A DNA stretch of 64,000 nt from Pragia fontium DSM 5563 = ATCC 49100. GTDB lineage: Bacteria > Pseudomonadota > Gammaproteobacteria > Enterobacterales > Enterobacteriaceae. The translations under genes were made by a program, and so were the position numbers. Shown in pieces: positions 49,132 to 59,446 of this stretch; the first letter of the stretch is position 1, and the number at the start of each line of letters is the position of its first letter. The notes below the pieces were generated by a model. The model had not been told where the DNA came from. It saw nothing but the letters and a program-made list of their open reading frames with translations, and did not search any database. The stretch lies in NCBI RefSeq assembly GCF_900112475.1, contig NZ_FOLW01000007.1, positions 62,001 through 126,000 on the forward strand, written 5' to 3'.

Positions 49132-49301
49132 AGCATAAACCTCTAATTTGAAATGATGATATATTTTTCGGTACCGGATAACGGTGCCGAAATACTTTAC
49201 CTACTACCCTGTCTTCACACTTATCAACAACGGCGGGCTGATCCTACCCTCCGACACTCACGACCTTACTCTAATTAACACGCTTCGGCTAATTAGCGGC
49301 C

Positions 49302-49334
49302 ATAAATATGGGCGATCCCGTCGCCCATATTTAT
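49302..49334. terminator. Strong hairpin after the EEP-family gene
   Basis: A perfect 14-bp stem (49302-49315 with 49321-49334) and 5-nt loop, just after the stop at 49339. The minus-strand tail lacks a T-tract, so it may protect or partly terminate the upstream transcript before uraA. Confidence 0.55.
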
Positions 49335-49338
49335 ATTC

Positions 49339-50238
49339 TTATTGCTCAGTCATTCTGAGCTCCGCCACGATGGGGAGGTGGTCACTGACCAACGGCCAAT
49401 TAACCCCAGACCACTCACCATTGGCGTTAGGAATCGTTAAACTATCTAAATGCCAGCGCTGAGCATTACCGGTAAAAATATAGTCTACTTTTATCTCAGC
49501 GTTTTCAGCAGGCCAACTACGACCATCTCTATTTTCCGGCTGAATATCATTCCAGTAACGATCAAGCTCTTGCCAGGTTACGCTGCGGGGCACATCGTTC
49601 ATATCACCAAACAGCAATTTGATACCGCGTATTTCAATGGTACGGTCATTTAACTCTCTGACCTGTTCCAAACGCATGGTTGGATCTTCTTTGGTATCCA
49701 AGTGGGCATTTACAACGGTAATCGGTGCGGCAAAGTTGGGAACTTCTACTTTAGCCACAAAAGCAATGCGCTGTTCACGCTGACCGGAAGGTAATGGATA
49801 AATCACCTGATCTTTAATCGGGTATTTTGACAGATAAGCTAATCCGTATTGGCCGCCGTCAAAATCAATCGCCCGGCCAAAAACGCCATACATGCCGGTT
49901 AATTTCATCAACTCAGCAAGCTGATCGACCTTACCGCTACGCGCCGTGAGCTTATCAACTTCTTGCAGCGCAACAATATCCACGTTCATCGCCTTAATGG
50001 CTTTCGCGATGGCCGTCATATCACTGACTTTGCCAGCAGCAATATTAAATGTAGCCACTTTTAAGATCGGTGCTTCTTTCAGGGAAAAGGTTTTATTGGT
50101 AATTCCACCCAGCGCACTGGCGACTTCGCGACTGTTGGCATTGCTGTTAGCGTGATTAACTGGCGCCTCACTACTCCAGACAGGAGCGGCGAATGACAAG
50201 GAAAAAACTGCGGCTAAAAAATAATTGTAAGCTGACAT
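49339..50238 (-). CDS. Secreted endonuclease/exonuclease/phosphatase (EEP) family protein
   Basis: 299 residues from ATG 50238 (SD AAGGTG); an in-frame GTG at 50247 lies over that SD. A signal peptide (FLAAVFSLSFAAPVWSS) targets the periplasm. The EEP fold motifs are complete: VATFNIAAG, VALQEVD, VNAHLDTKED, LLFGDMND and VSDHLPIVAE, with the active-site His in the last. Substrates in the family range from DNA to phospholipids and sphingomyelin. The gene lies between upp and uraA, a pair that is adjacent in E. coli, so it interrupts the usual operon. Confidence 0.88.
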   Translation of the reverse strand: MSAYNYFLAAVFSLSFAAPVWSSEAPVNHANSNANSREVASALGGITNKTFSLKEAPILKVATFNIAAGKVSDMTAIAKAIKAMNVDIVALQEVDKLTARSGKVDQLAELMKLTGMYGVFGRAIDFDGGQYGLAYLSKYPIKDQVIYPLPSGQREQRIAFVAKVEVPNFAAPITVVNAHLDTKEDPTMRLEQVRELNDRTIEIRGIKLLFGDMNDVPRSVTWQELDRYWNDIQPENRDGRSWPAENAEIKVDYIFTGNAQRWHLDSLTIPNANGEWSGVNWPLVSDHLPIVAELRMTEQ

Positions 50239-50387
50239 ACGGAACACCTTATTATTTTATTAAGACCCGATAACTCATGCTTATCACGAATAGGCCGCTA
50301 TTATTATTAAAGGGTTAAGTACGCAGCAAATTCAGAGACTTACATGATTAGTAACATCCTTGTTACTCAAAACATTATGTTAATGCT

Positions 50388-51014
50388 TTATTTGGTACCA
50401 AAGATTTTGTCACCGGCATCACCCAAACCAGGAATGATATAACCTTTATCATTAAGACCCTGATCGATAGAAGCGGTATATAACTCAACGTCTGGATGGG
50501 CTTTTTCTAATGCCTCAACGCCTTCTGGCGCAGCAACTAATACCAGAACTTTAATGGACTGGCAGCCTGCCTTTTTCAGTAAGTCGATAGTCGCAATCAT
50601 TGAGCCGCCAGTTGCCAACATTGGGTCAACTACCAGAGCCATACGCTCTTCAATATTGGAAACTAACTTTTGGAAGTAAGGAACAGGTTGCAGTGTCTCT
50701 TCATCACGGTACACACCGACTACGCTAATACGGGCGCTCGGTACGTGCTCAAGCACCCCTTCCATCATGCCTAAACCGGCACGTAAAATAGGTACTACGG
50801 TAATTTTCTTGCCTTTAATTTGCTCGATTTCAACGGGGCCGTTCCAACCGTTAATCGTCACTTTTTCCGTTTCTAAGTCTGCGGTGGCTTCATAAGTCAG
50901 TAAACTGCCAACTTCTGATGCTAATTCACGAAAACGTTTAGTGCTAATGTCTTCTTCACGCATTAAACCCAATTTATGTTTAACCAACGGATGCTTAACT
51001 ACAACGATCTTCAT
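50388..51014 (-). CDS. upp: Uracil phosphoribosyltransferase
   Basis: 208 residues from ATG 51014 ([16 protein letters not shown]), equal to E. coli Upp; SD GGAGAG precedes it. It converts uracil and PRPP into UMP. The PRPP motif [12 protein letters not shown], the RAGLGM loop and the C-terminal [14 protein letters not shown] uracil hood are conserved. It is divergent from purM, the standard enteric arrangement. Confidence 0.96.
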   Translation of the reverse strand: MKIVVVKHPLVKHKLGLMREEDISTKRFRELASEVGSLLTYEATADLETEKVTINGWNGPVEIEQIKGKKITVVPILRAGLGMMEGVLEHVPSARISVVGVYRDEETLQPVPYFQKLVSNIEERMALVVDPMLATGGSMIATIDLLKKAGCQSIKVLVLVAAPEGVEALEKAHPDVELYTASIDQGLNDKGYIIPGLGDAGDKIFGTK

Positions 51015-51069
51015 CTCTTCTCTCCCCATTTCGCAGATGGTGCACTGTCTTTCTCAAAAAAATCGGCGA

Positions 51070-51075
51070 ATTATA
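51070..51075 (-). promoter_or_regulatory. Candidate upp promoter -10
   Basis: TATAAT on the minus strand, about 56 nt upstream of the upp ATG. The -35 region is weak. Confidence 0.5.
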
Positions 51076-51369
51076 CCTGATAATGCGCCTACCGTACCAA
51101 AGAAATGCATGATTCAGATCATAATAGGTTATAGATTGCGCTAATAATGTTAACGGCGCGCCATTTCTACCCTTATTATCGGTATTATTCATACCAACAT
51201 CGGTATTTTCAGGTTAATGGCGTTATTTGGAACAATCTCAACAATAAACCTATAGCGAAAGTTGTGCTGGGGTTTACGCAACGATTCAGCCAGTTAATTC
51301 GCGCTTCTACTATCTGACGGCAATAATATAATCATAGAACGCTTTGCCACTATCAATAGAAATAACCAT

Positions 51370-51385
51370 AGGCAAACGTTTGCTT
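51370..51385. promoter_or_regulatory. PurR operator upstream of purM
   Basis: AGGCAAACGTTTGCTT closely matches the PurR box ACGCAAACGTTTTCNT. It overlaps the -35 position relative to TAGAAT (51393-51398), a likely -10 of purMN, so PurR with hypoxanthine/guanine would block initiation. This is the known layout of E. coli purMN. Confidence 0.85.
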
Positions 51386-51444
51386 TAACTGTTAGAATTA
51401 CGCCGTTTCTGGTTAATATCACCTATCTCCATGGGGACTCCGCA

Positions 51445-52482
51445 GTGACCGATAAAACTTCTTTAAGCTACAAAGACGCCGGTGTAGACATTGATGCTGG
51501 TAATGCTTTAGTCGATCGAATCAAAGGTGTAGTAAAACAAACTCGTCGTCCTGAAGTGATGGGCGGACTGGGTGGTTTTGGCGCACTTTGCGCACTGCCG
51601 CAAAAATACCGTGAGCCGATTTTGGTATCTGGAACCGACGGCGTAGGAACTAAACTCCGTTTAGCGATGGATTTAAAACGCCACGATACCATCGGTATTG
51701 ATTTAGTGGCGATGTGCGTAAATGACCTTATCGTCCAAGGGGCAGAACCGCTATTTTTCCTGGATTACTACGCCACCGGTAAGCTGGATGTCGATACCGC
51801 AGCGCGCGTCGTTACCGGTATTGGAGAAGGTTGTAAGCAGTCAGGCTGCGCATTAGTCGGTGGTGAAACCGCTGAAATGCCGGGAATGTACCACGGTGAT
51901 GATTACGATGTGGCAGGCTTTTGCGTTGGGGTAGTAGAAAAATCAGACATTATCGACGGCAGTAAAGTTGCAGAAGGAGATGTGCTGATCGCGCTGGCTT
52001 CCAGCGGCCCCCATTCCAATGGCTACTCGCTGGTACGAAAAATTCTGGAAGTCAGTAAAACCGATGCACAAGCCACGCAATTAGCGGGCAAACCGCTGGC
52101 CGATCATTTACTGGAACCCACCAAAATCTATGTGAAATCGATCCTCAACCTGTTAGAAAATATCGATGTTCACGCTATTGCTCATATCACTGGCGGCGGC
52201 TTCTGGGAGAATATCCCACGCGTGTTACCAGAAGGCACTCAGGCAATGATCGATGAGTCCAGTTGGCAATGGCCAGACGTATTTAACTGGCTACAACAAG
52301 CAGGTAACGTCACCCGTCACGAAATGTACCGTACCTTTAACTGTGGCGTCGGCATGATTATTGCCCTACCGGCGGATCGTGCAGCTCAAGCCATTGAACT
52401 GTTGCAGTCAACGGGGGAAACCGCGTGGCTAATCGGTACCATTAAAGCCTCCTCTTCAGACGAGCAAGTGGTTATTGGCTAA
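51445..52482 (+). CDS. purM: Phosphoribosylformylglycinamidine cyclo-ligase (AIR synthetase)
   Basis: 345 residues, GTG start at 51445, aligning with E. coli [13 protein letters not shown]. Conserved blocks [42 protein letters not shown] and [13 protein letters not shown] form the ATP and FGAM sites. It catalyses the fifth step of purine synthesis. The stop shares bases with the purN start (TAATG). PurR-controlled. Confidence 0.97.
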   Translation: MTDKTSLSYKDAGVDIDAGNALVDRIKGVVKQTRRPEVMGGLGGFGALCALPQKYREPILVSGTDGVGTKLRLAMDLKRHDTIGIDLVAMCVNDLIVQGAEPLFFLDYYATGKLDVDTAARVVTGIGEGCKQSGCALVGGETAEMPGMYHGDDYDVAGFCVGVVEKSDIIDGSKVAEGDVLIALASSGPHSNGYSLVRKILEVSKTDAQATQLAGKPLADHLLEPTKIYVKSILNLLENIDVHAIAHITGGGFWENIPRVLPEGTQAMIDESSWQWPDVFNWLQQAGNVTRHEMYRTFNCGVGMIIALPADRAAQAIELLQSTGETAWLIGTIKASSSDEQVVIG

Positions 52483-53120
52483 TGAAAAATATTGTGGTGC
52501 TGATTTCTGGCAGTGGTTCCAATCTTCAGGCAATCATCGACGCCTGTCGCAACGGTCAGATTAACGGAAACATTAAAGCAGTATTTAGCAATGTACCAGA
52601 GGCATATGGTCTGGTACGCGCCCAACAGGCAGGTATTGCAACTGAGCTGGTAGAATCCAAGTATTTTGCCAGCCGCACCGATTACGAACTGGTACTGGCG
52701 GATACTATCGATCGTTACACGCCCGATCTGATCGTGCTGGCTGGCTATATGCGTATTCTCAGCCCAACATTCGTTAACCGCTATACCGGCAAGCTGCTGA
52801 ATATTCATCCTTCCCTGTTACCCAAATATCCCGGTTTGCATACCCATCGTCAGGCATTGGATAACGGTGATAGTGAACACGGTGCAACGATCCACTTTGT
52901 TACTGAAGAGCTGGATGGCGGGCCGATTATCTTACAGGCCGCTATCCCTATCACGCCGCAGGATAGCGAAGCTGAAGTGATCAAGAAAGTACAGCAGCAG
53001 GAACATCGTATCTATCCGCTGGTGGTGGGTTGGTTTATGCAGGGCAGACTGGCAATGCGTGATGGCAAAGCCTGGATGGATAATCATCCGTTGCCACCGC
53101 AAGGTTATATCGAGAACTGA
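52482..53120 (+). CDS. purN: GAR transformylase (10-formyl-THF-dependent)
   Basis: 212 residues. It formylates glycinamide ribonucleotide. The N-terminal VLISGSGSNLQAIIDAC binds phosphate; catalytic Asn-His-Asp appear in GKLLNIHPSLLPKYPG and the D-containing ELDGGPIILQ. It overlaps purM by one base and forms the purMN operon. Confidence 0.96.
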   Translation: MKNIVVLISGSGSNLQAIIDACRNGQINGNIKAVFSNVPEAYGLVRAQQAGIATELVESKYFASRTDYELVLADTIDRYTPDLIVLAGYMRILSPTFVNRYTGKLLNIHPSLLPKYPGLHTHRQALDNGDSEHGATIHFVTEELDGGPIILQAAIPITPQDSEAEVIKKVQQQEHRIYPLVVGWFMQGRLAMRDGKAWMDNHPLPPQGYIEN

Positions 53121-53279
53121 TTAACGGTATGGTATGACACAAATACGGATTGTCGCTATCACAATGGTTCGCCAATAAATAAAACTTGCCCAGCACGCCT
53201 TAACCTTACTAAGCTATATTCATTACTGCTAACCGGCAGTAATGAATACTATTGCAAACATCAGCCCCAGGAGTTCCTA

Positions 53280-53813
53280 ATGTCGGCCAAAGTCAGCGTT
53301 AAGCTGCGCCCACTCGAACGCGAAGATCTTAGATTTGTCCATCAGCTTGATAACAATGCCAGCGTCATGCGCTATTGGTTTGAAGAACCGTATGAAGCCT
53401 TTGTTGAACTTACAGATCTCTACGATAAACATATTCACGACCAGAGCGAACGCCGCTTCATTATTGAAGGGGAAGGTAATCGTGTTGGTTTGGTTGAGCT
53501 GGTAGAAATTAACCATGTACACCGCCGTGCTGAATTCCAGATCATTATCGATCCAGCCTGGCAAGGTCACGGCTATGCCGGCGCCGCCGCAAGATCGGCG
53601 ATGGAATATGGTTTTTCTGTCCTTAATTTGTATAAACTCTATCTGATTGTCGATCGGGAAAACGAAAAGGCTATTCATATTTACACCAAGCTGGGCTTTG
53701 AAACCGAAGGAATTCTCAAGCATGAGTTTTTCATTAACGGTGAATACCGCGATACCATCCGTATGTGTATTTTCCAGCATCAATATCTGGCTAAATTCAA
53801 AGACCATAACTAG
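53280..53813 (+). CDS. speG: Spermidine N1-acetyltransferase
   Basis: 177 residues (E. coli 186). [45 protein letters not shown] and the GNAT loop [14 protein letters not shown] with [19 protein letters not shown] are nearly identical to SpeG. It acetylates spermidine and spermine to limit their toxicity. SD AGGAG lies before ATG 53280. It is monocistronic and in a different neighbourhood from E. coli. Confidence 0.94.
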   Translation: MSAKVSVKLRPLEREDLRFVHQLDNNASVMRYWFEEPYEAFVELTDLYDKHIHDQSERRFIIEGEGNRVGLVELVEINHVHRRAEFQIIIDPAWQGHGYAGAAARSAMEYGFSVLNLYKLYLIVDRENEKAIHIYTKLGFETEGILKHEFFINGEYRDTIRMCIFQHQYLAKFKDHN

Positions 53814-54031
53814 TGCATACAGCAGGGAAGCCACTTAAAGCGACCCTGCTTTTACCTCAATTTCATCGAATATCCGCTTTATTGCCCTTACTCTTTGTAC
53901 TGCTAAGTACATAAAATCATTAAGTTATCATAAGAAATTCAATTTAATGGTTACTTATCAATCAAGTAACAGGAATTGCATGCCTGATATATACCTGTTT
54001 TAATGGTGTCAAATCCGCTTGAGGTATCGCT

Positions 54032-54631
54032 ATGCGCCCATCGACAAAATTAAAACAGCAAAAAATCATTGAGGTAGCAACCCAACTGTTTCTTGAGCAA
54101 GGATATAACCAAACTAACCTTGATCAGGTCATAGAACAATGCGGTGGTTCTAAACAAACAATTTACAATTACTTTGGCGATAAACGCGGCCTGCTGATGG
54201 CGGTGATTGGTCGCTGTATTGAAAACGTTGAAGCTATTTTTAATTTTAACAATGATGAAAATAGCGATCTGGAGCAGCAATTACTCCAGTTTGGCACCAA
54301 TTATCTTAATACCATCCTGACACCAACGATGGTTAATACCTATCGCATTATGATTACTGAATCCCAACACGATAGCAGTCTGGCAGATTTCTATCTCTCT
54401 CACGGCCCACAAAGAATTACCAACTACCTGGCGCAATTTCTGCAATCCCATATGGATAAAGGGAATCTAATCCAAAGCGATTCCACCATGGCCTGCCAGC
54501 ACTTACTGAATCTACTCAAAGGGGATATTCATCACGACGCCCTATTTGGTATCGCCCTGCCAAACAAGAAAAACATCGAGAACAACGTGCGGTTAGCGGT
54601 GAACTGTTTTCTGAATGGGTACGCTCGGTAA
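54032..54631 (+). CDS. TetR/AcrR-family transcriptional regulator
   Basis: 199 residues. The N-terminal helix-turn-helix reads ATQLFLEQGYNQTNLDQVIEQCGGSKQTIYNYFGDKRGLL (about 15-54). The C-terminal ligand domain resembles AcrR/TetR_C-type regulators (NTYRIMITESQHDSSLADFYLSHGPQR). SD GAGG precedes the ATG. It is followed after 29 nt by an unknown gene, which may be its target or partner; divergent neighbours are absent. Its effector is unknown. Confidence 0.85.
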   Translation: MRPSTKLKQQKIIEVATQLFLEQGYNQTNLDQVIEQCGGSKQTIYNYFGDKRGLLMAVIGRCIENVEAIFNFNNDENSDLEQQLLQFGTNYLNTILTPTMVNTYRIMITESQHDSSLADFYLSHGPQRITNYLAQFLQSHMDKGNLIQSDSTMACQHLLNLLKGDIHHDALFGIALPNKKNIENNVRLAVNCFLNGYAR

Positions 54632-54660
54632 CATAAAAATCATCAGGAACTTCGATAACC

Positions 54661-55560
54661 ATGCTAAAAATCCCCCTGACGTCCCTAGCCCATCAACCCA
54701 GAGGTGAGCGAGTTTCCTGTTCCTGGAACTATGGTCACCAACTCACCGTACTGGAAACCGAAAGTATTCCTGAACGTATCAATGATCAATTTGTGGCTAG
54801 TCAGGCAGATAAACGTAGTTGGTTTGTTTCGGTGTATCTCAACGGTGAATTAATCCTTGAGCTACCGCCGATTGAATCCAGAATCAACTTTCACTATGTC
54901 CAAATGCTGGATAATGAGCACATTTTGTTAGTTGGCGCGCGCTGCCATTACAACGATGGTCAGCCGGAAAAAAATGCCGCCGTTTACGATAGTCATGGAC
55001 AATTGGTGCGGAGCTTTACCTTGGGTGATGGAATTGAAGATATCAACGTCACCTCTGATGGTGCCATCTGGGCTAGCTATTTTGATGAAGGTGTTTTTGG
55101 CAACTATGGCTGGGCGCAACCGATAGGCCAATATGGGCTGGTTAAATTTGATGCCACAGGGCAAATTCTCTGGCAGGCGGATAAATTTCAAATTTTCGAC
55201 TGTTACGCCGTCAATGCCGAAAATGAGCACTCATTTTGGTTCTACTACTATTCTGACTTTAAGCTGGTTCACCTGAAAGATGGCGAAGCAACCAGCTACA
55301 ATGTGCCGATTCAGGGTGCCCATGCTTTTGCCCTGTGCCATCCTTATATCGTGATGGGCGGCGGCTACGGTAATAATGATAAATTTAGCGTATTCAAGCA
55401 GCATCCACAGCATCTGAAAAAAACCGATGAGCTAAGATTCACTGACCCACAGGGGAAAAATCTACATCAGTGTATTTATAGTATTCGGGGAAATCAGGTG
55501 GTGGCCTATGAACAACACCGTATTTACTTTACTCATCTAGCCCTTGAAAATAAAAAGTAG
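54661..55560 (+). CDS. Unknown cytoplasmic protein, probably beta-propeller-like
   Basis: 299 residues, no signal peptide or membrane segment. The sequence is rich in aromatic beta strands with repeating DG/NG turns (SDGAIWASYFDEGVFGNYGW, FDATGQILWQADKF, YYYSDFKLVHLKDGE, HPYIVMGGGYGNNDKFSVF), a pattern of six- or seven-bladed propellers. The SD before ATG 54661 is distant, suggesting modest expression. It appears to be in an operon with the TetR gene. I do not recognise a named family. Confidence 0.75.
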   Translation: MLKIPLTSLAHQPRGERVSCSWNYGHQLTVLETESIPERINDQFVASQADKRSWFVSVYLNGELILELPPIESRINFHYVQMLDNEHILLVGARCHYNDGQPEKNAAVYDSHGQLVRSFTLGDGIEDINVTSDGAIWASYFDEGVFGNYGWAQPIGQYGLVKFDATGQILWQADKFQIFDCYAVNAENEHSFWFYYYSDFKLVHLKDGEATSYNVPIQGAHAFALCHPYIVMGGGYGNNDKFSVFKQHPQHLKKTDELRFTDPQGKNLHQCIYSIRGNQVVAYEQHRIYFTHLALENKK

Positions 55561-55814
55561 GACGAAAAAATCGATTAACCATCGAATGGCTTCTGACTAA
55601 CAGAAGCCCAATTTCGCTTGCTTGAAAAACCGTTCACCACTTCCCCCGCGTTTAATAAAAATGTTATTGCTAATATTTAAGCCAAACGCTAAATATCGGT
55701 TATTGTCTTATTCACCATCTACACATATTTTAATATCGTAACCGTGAAACAATCACGGCAAGTAACATCAGATTATTCTAGTATTGGCATAATAACGAAC
55801 GAGTAAGGAAAATC
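55561..55814. promoter_or_regulatory. Intergenic region upstream of epd
   Basis: 254 nt, AT-rich. A short inverted repeat (GCTTCTG/CAGAAGC, near 55590-55607) follows the upstream gene and may terminate it. The epd SD (AAGGA) is at about 55804-55808. No clear operator was seen. Confidence 0.4.
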
Positions 55815-56876
55815 ATGACCATCAGAATAGCAATAAATGGCTTTGGTCGAATTGGCCGCAGCGTGTTACGCGCTTTATACGAATCTCATCGAGATAAGCA
55901 AATCCGCGTTGTCGCCATTAATGAACTTGCCGAACCGAAAGCCATGGCTCATCTGCTGCAATATGACTCTACCCACGGACGTTTTTGCCGAAAAATTCGT
56001 CAGGAAGGCCAAATGCTGTGGGTTGATGATGACGCTATTCAGCTATTTCATCAGCCAGAAATTGTTAATCTGCCCTGGAAATCCCTGAATGTCGACATCG
56101 TGCTGGAGTGCAGCGGTGTATACGGTAGTCGAGCCGACGCAGAAGCGCATATTGCTGCCGGAGCGAAAAAAGTTCTGTTCTCCCATCCGGGCGATCATGA
56201 TTTGGATGCCACCATTGTTTACGGCGTTAATCATCACACCCTACGTTCTGAACACCGTATGGTGTCTAATGCCTCCTGTACCACTAACTGTATTATCCCG
56301 ATCATCAAACTACTGGATGATGCCTTTGAAATTCGTTCCGGTACCGTTACCACGATTCACGCGGCCATGAATGACCAACCGGTGATTGATGCTTATCATA
56401 AAGATTTACGCCGTACCCGCGCTGCTAATCAGTCGATTATTCCAGTTGATACTAAACTCGCCGCCGGTATTACCCGCTTCTTTCCCAAATTCAACGACCG
56501 ATTTGAAGCTATCTCGGTGCGGGTGCCGACGATCAACGTCACAGCCATTGATTTAAGCGTTACGCTGGAAGTTCCGGTCAGCGTCAACGATGTTAACCGG
56601 TTGCTTGAACAGGCTGCCTATAACGATTTTCGCGGCATTGTCGACTACACCGAGCTACCGCTGGTCTCTACCGATTTTAATCACGATCCGCACAGCGCCA
56701 TCATCGACGGCACACAGACCCGCGTCAGCGGTCAGCATTTAGTTAAAATGCTGGTCTGGTGTGACAATGAATGGGGATTCGCTAACCGTATGTTAGATAC
56801 CACGCTGGCGATGGCTGCCAGTGATGAATATCAGAGAGACAATATAGAAAACCAATCTATCGCCGAGCAAATATAG
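55815..56876 (+). CDS. epd: D-erythrose-4-phosphate dehydrogenase
   Basis: 353 residues (E. coli 339; extra C-terminal tail [18 protein letters not shown]-like). NAD-binding [18 protein letters not shown], the catalytic cysteine in SNASCTTNC (about 158), and Epd-specific blocks ([51 protein letters not shown]) separate it from GapA. It makes 4-phosphoerythronate for pyridoxal phosphate synthesis. Usually epd precedes pgk and fbaA; here it ends with a terminator and a convergent thiD. Confidence 0.93.
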   Translation: MTIRIAINGFGRIGRSVLRALYESHRDKQIRVVAINELAEPKAMAHLLQYDSTHGRFCRKIRQEGQMLWVDDDAIQLFHQPEIVNLPWKSLNVDIVLECSGVYGSRADAEAHIAAGAKKVLFSHPGDHDLDATIVYGVNHHTLRSEHRMVSNASCTTNCIIPIIKLLDDAFEIRSGTVTTIHAAMNDQPVIDAYHKDLRRTRAANQSIIPVDTKLAAGITRFFPKFNDRFEAISVRVPTINVTAIDLSVTLEVPVSVNDVNRLLEQAAYNDFRGIVDYTELPLVSTDFNHDPHSAIIDGTQTRVSGQHLVKMLVWCDNEWGFANRMLDTTLAMAASDEYQRDNIENQSIAEQI

Positions 56877-56892
56877 CCCAGCGATCGTCATC

Positions 56893-56926
56893 AATCCCTG
56901 ATAAAACTATCAGGGATTTTTATTTA
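56893..56926 (+). terminator. Intrinsic terminator after epd
   Basis: An 11-bp stem AATCCCTGATA/TATCAGGGATT (56893... 56903 with 56908-56918, 4-nt loop) followed by a T-rich tail TTTTATTTA, 16 nt after the epd stop. It sits just before the convergent thiD stop. Confidence 0.85.
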
Positions 56927-56935
56927 TCGGGCTTA

Positions 56936-57733
56936 TCACCACCAGCGATGAAAATGGTGTACCGGACCGATACCGTGACCCACTTCCAATGAATCCGCCA
57001 TCACCAACGCCTGCTGCAAATAATCCTTCGCAGCCTGCACCGTTTGCGCCCAATCACTATAGCGTGGGCGCAATGCCGCCAGCGCCGCAGACAGTGTACA
57101 TCCGGTGCCATGGGTATGCTTAGTAGCAATACGCAGGGCAGAAAAACGCTCTACCCGCTCCGGTAAAATTAACCAGTCAGGGCTTTCCGCTTCAGTTAAA
57201 TGGCCGCCCTTCATCAGTACCGCTGAACATCCCATTGCCAATAGCGCCTGTCCTTGTTCCACCATCTGCTGTTCACTGATTGCTACAGGACAATTCAGCA
57301 GGGCCGCAGCTTCAGGTAGATTCGGGGTAATCAACGAAACCATCGGTAATAAACGCGTACGAATGGCCTCCACCGCCTCAGGTGCCAACAGCGGATCGCC
57401 GCTTTTTGCCACCATTACCGTATCCAGCACTACATAGGGAATTTGATAGCGTATCAAGGCATCTGCAACAACGTTAACGATATCTGACCCTGCCAACATA
57501 CCAATTTTTGCGCTATCGATACGTACATCATCCAGTACAGAGCAAAGTTGGGCTGCCACAAACTCGGGTTCAATTCGATAAACCGACTGCACACCGCGGG
57601 TATTTTGCGCAACTAACGCGGTTATCACGCTAGTTCCGTAGGCTTCTAATGCAGAGAAAGTTTTTAAATCTGCCTGAATACCTGCACCACCGCTTGGATC
57701 GGTGCCAGCAATAGTTAATGCATTTATTCTCAT
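56936..57733 (-). CDS. thiD: Hydroxymethylpyrimidine (phosphate) kinase
   Basis: 265 residues. It phosphorylates HMP and HMP-P for thiamine synthesis. [39 protein letters not shown] and the ribokinase-like anion hole [13 protein letters not shown] (catalytic Cys-type end) are present. It overlaps thiM by 4 nt and is controlled by the TPP riboswitch upstream of thiM. Confidence 0.96.
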   Translation of the reverse strand: MRINALTIAGTDPSGGAGIQADLKTFSALEAYGTSVITALVAQNTRGVQSVYRIEPEFVAAQLCSVLDDVRIDSAKIGMLAGSDIVNVVADALIRYQIPYVVLDTVMVAKSGDPLLAPEAVEAIRTRLLPMVSLITPNLPEAAALLNCPVAISEQQMVEQGQALLAMGCSAVLMKGGHLTEAESPDWLILPERVERFSALRIATKHTHGTGCTLSAALAALRPRYSDWAQTVQAAKDYLQQALVMADSLEVGHGIGPVHHFHRWW

Positions 57734-58545
57734 GCTGTTTTCCCCATTAGATGATGCGGTTGCAGGTTATAAAGGCCATCGAGAAAGCGAGGAGAGAAAC
57801 TTCCTGGCCCGGTAGATTCTGCGGCAACCAAACCGCCGCAGTAAGCCATCACTTGGCAGGCAGTTGCTACTTGCTCAAGGCGCTTTTCCCGCCCTAAAGC
57901 AGTGAATGCGGCGACCACTGCGGATAGTGCACAGCCGGTACCGACAACTCGCGTCATTAACGCATCACCAAATGGCAACGCGTAACTGATTTGCCCATCG
58001 GTGACATAGTCTATTGCGCCAGTAACGGCGACAATGGCGCCGGTTTCCGCAGCCAATTTTATTGCTGACGGCAAAGCGCTCAATGAATCATCGGTGCTAT
58101 CAACGCCACGCCCGATGGCTGCGGATCCGGCCAACGCCATGATTTCGGAGGCATTACCACGAATGGCTGCGGGTTTCAGAGTCAGTAAACGACGGCAAAA
58201 TTCGGTGCGATAGCCCAGTCCGCCGACGGCTACTGGGTCAAGAACCCATGGTACTTCATGGTGATTCGCTGACGTTACGGCACAGAGCATGGCTTCCGCT
58301 TGGCTATCGTTAAGGGTACCAACGTTAACCAATAGCGCACCGGCAATCGCACTAAAGTCGGCTACTTCCTGTGGAGCAACGACCATCGCCGGTGAGGCAC
58401 CAAGCGCGAATAAAACGTTAGCGGTAAAATTCTGAACCACCTGATTCGTCAGGCAGTGAACCAAAGGCGGGTTTTCCTTAAGCTGTGCAAGCCAATGTGC
58501 GGCGACAGAGCCAGGGAAATTGATAGGGTTGTGAGATAAATTCAT
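57730..58545 (-). CDS. thiM: Hydroxyethylthiazole kinase
   Basis: 271 residues. It phosphorylates the thiazole alcohol, a salvage step for thiamine. [54 protein letters not shown] and [14 protein letters not shown] (catalytic Cys) are the family blocks. It is the first gene of thiMD behind a TPP riboswitch. Confidence 0.96.
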   Translation of the reverse strand: MNLSHNPINFPGSVAAHWLAQLKENPPLVHCLTNQVVQNFTANVLFALGASPAMVVAPQEVADFSAIAGALLVNVGTLNDSQAEAMLCAVTSANHHEVPWVLDPVAVGGLGYRTEFCRRLLTLKPAAIRGNASEIMALAGSAAIGRGVDSTDDSLSALPSAIKLAAETGAIVAVTGAIDYVTDGQISYALPFGDALMTRVVGTGCALSAVVAAFTALGREKRLEQVATACQVMAYCGGLVAAESTGPGSFSPRFLDGLYNLQPHHLMGKTA

Positions 58546-58593
58546 AAAGCTCCCAACCGGCGTTAAAGAAGGCAGTAGCGGTGGGATACTGTG

Positions 58594-58683
58594 ACTTCCC
58601 TACGCTGGCATAATCCAGATCAGGTAATACGGGTGATGTCTCAGCCACGGATAGCGTTAATCACTATCGGGCACCCCGAGTCG
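58594..58683 (-). promoter_or_regulatory. TPP riboswitch (THI element) of thiMD
   Basis: Reading the minus strand, the element begins with CTCGGGGTGCCC, has the core TGGCTGAGA, then ACCCG and ends ACCTGATCTGGATTATGCCAG plus CGTAGGGAA. These are the conserved blocks of the TPP aptamer. It lies 49 nt upstream of the thiM ATG, the place for control of translation start as in E. coli thiM. Confidence 0.95.
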
Positions 58684-58691
58684 AAGGTTCA

Positions 58692-58719
58692 ATATTAGAC
58701 CATTGGACAAAAGGATCAA
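58692..58719 (-). promoter_or_regulatory. Promoter of thiMD
   Basis: TTGATC (58714-58719) and TAATAT (58692-58697) on the minus strand with a 16-nt spacer, just upstream of the riboswitch. Confidence 0.65.
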
Positions 58720-59089
58720 GTGGATACTTTGCGATAAATTCAACGCAAAAAATAACCAAATAGAAAAGGTAAAAAAAGCGGAAAAACGACGTCAACGCTT
58801 GCTGAAAAAATGAAAGTTGAACAAAAAGCGGGCTAACTGGAACTCATTGATAAAAATAAAATACTTTGCTGATCTTTTGTACAGATTTTACCAATTGACA
58901 CAACCAGTAATATTGCTTGAGCTATACTGATTATACAAGTGCAGAGTCACAAACTATTAGGGCAATCACACTTCTGTCATCTTTGTTTTAAGGTACCCGT
59001 AAATGTGACAGACATCACATAATTGTCTGGCAACATCGGTATTCTAAAATCATATTCGACGGCAATTGACTGACAAAGAGGTAGGTTAT
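58720..59089 (+). promoter_or_regulatory. Region upstream of raiA
   Basis: About 370 nt between divergent thiM and raiA. TTGACA is at 58895-58900 and TATACT at 58923-58928 with an overlong 22-nt spacer, so promoter placement is unsure. A long leader would follow. Part of it (TGTGACAGACATCACA, about 59003-59018) resembles a CRP-type inverted repeat TGTGA-N6-TCACA and is worth noting. SD AGAGGTAGG precedes raiA. Confidence 0.45.
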
Positions 59090-59428
59090 ATGACATTAAA
59101 TATTACTAGCAAACAAATGGACATTACACCGGCAATCCGTTCACACGTCGAGGACCGTCTTAAAAAGCTAGATAAATGGCAAGCTCAGTTAATTAATCCG
59201 CATATTGTGTTATCCAAAGAACCAAAAGGTTTTGTGGCTGACGCCAGCATCACCACGCCAAATGGCCCTCTGGTTGCAAGTGCTAAACATGAAGATATGT
59301 ATGTCGCTATCAATGAATTACTACTGAAACTTGAACGGCAACTGAATAAAGTACAGCACAAGAGTGAAGCCCGGCGCGCTGAAAGCAGCGTGAAGGATGC
59401 CAATTTGCAACAACTGCAAGAAGATTAA
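59090..59428 (+). CDS. raiA: RaiA (YfiA), ribosome-associated translation inhibitor
   Basis: 112 residues from ATG 59090, with SD AGAGGTAGG; the frame extends upstream without need. [30 protein letters not shown] and the beta strand [36 protein letters not shown] match the E. coli factor. It binds the 30S subunit in stationary phase or cold shock and prevents 100S dimers. It is upstream of pheLA, as in E. coli. Confidence 0.94.
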   Translation: MTLNITSKQMDITPAIRSHVEDRLKKLDKWQAQLINPHIVLSKEPKGFVADASITTPNGPLVASAKHEDMYVAINELLLKLERQLNKVQHKSEARRAESSVKDANLQQLQED

Positions 59429-59446
59429 TCTTTAGTTCCTTTATTC

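Noticed and set aside
53277-53834. 185-codon minus-strand frame opposite speG
   Set aside because: Exact antisense of speG, which is conserved; no SD.
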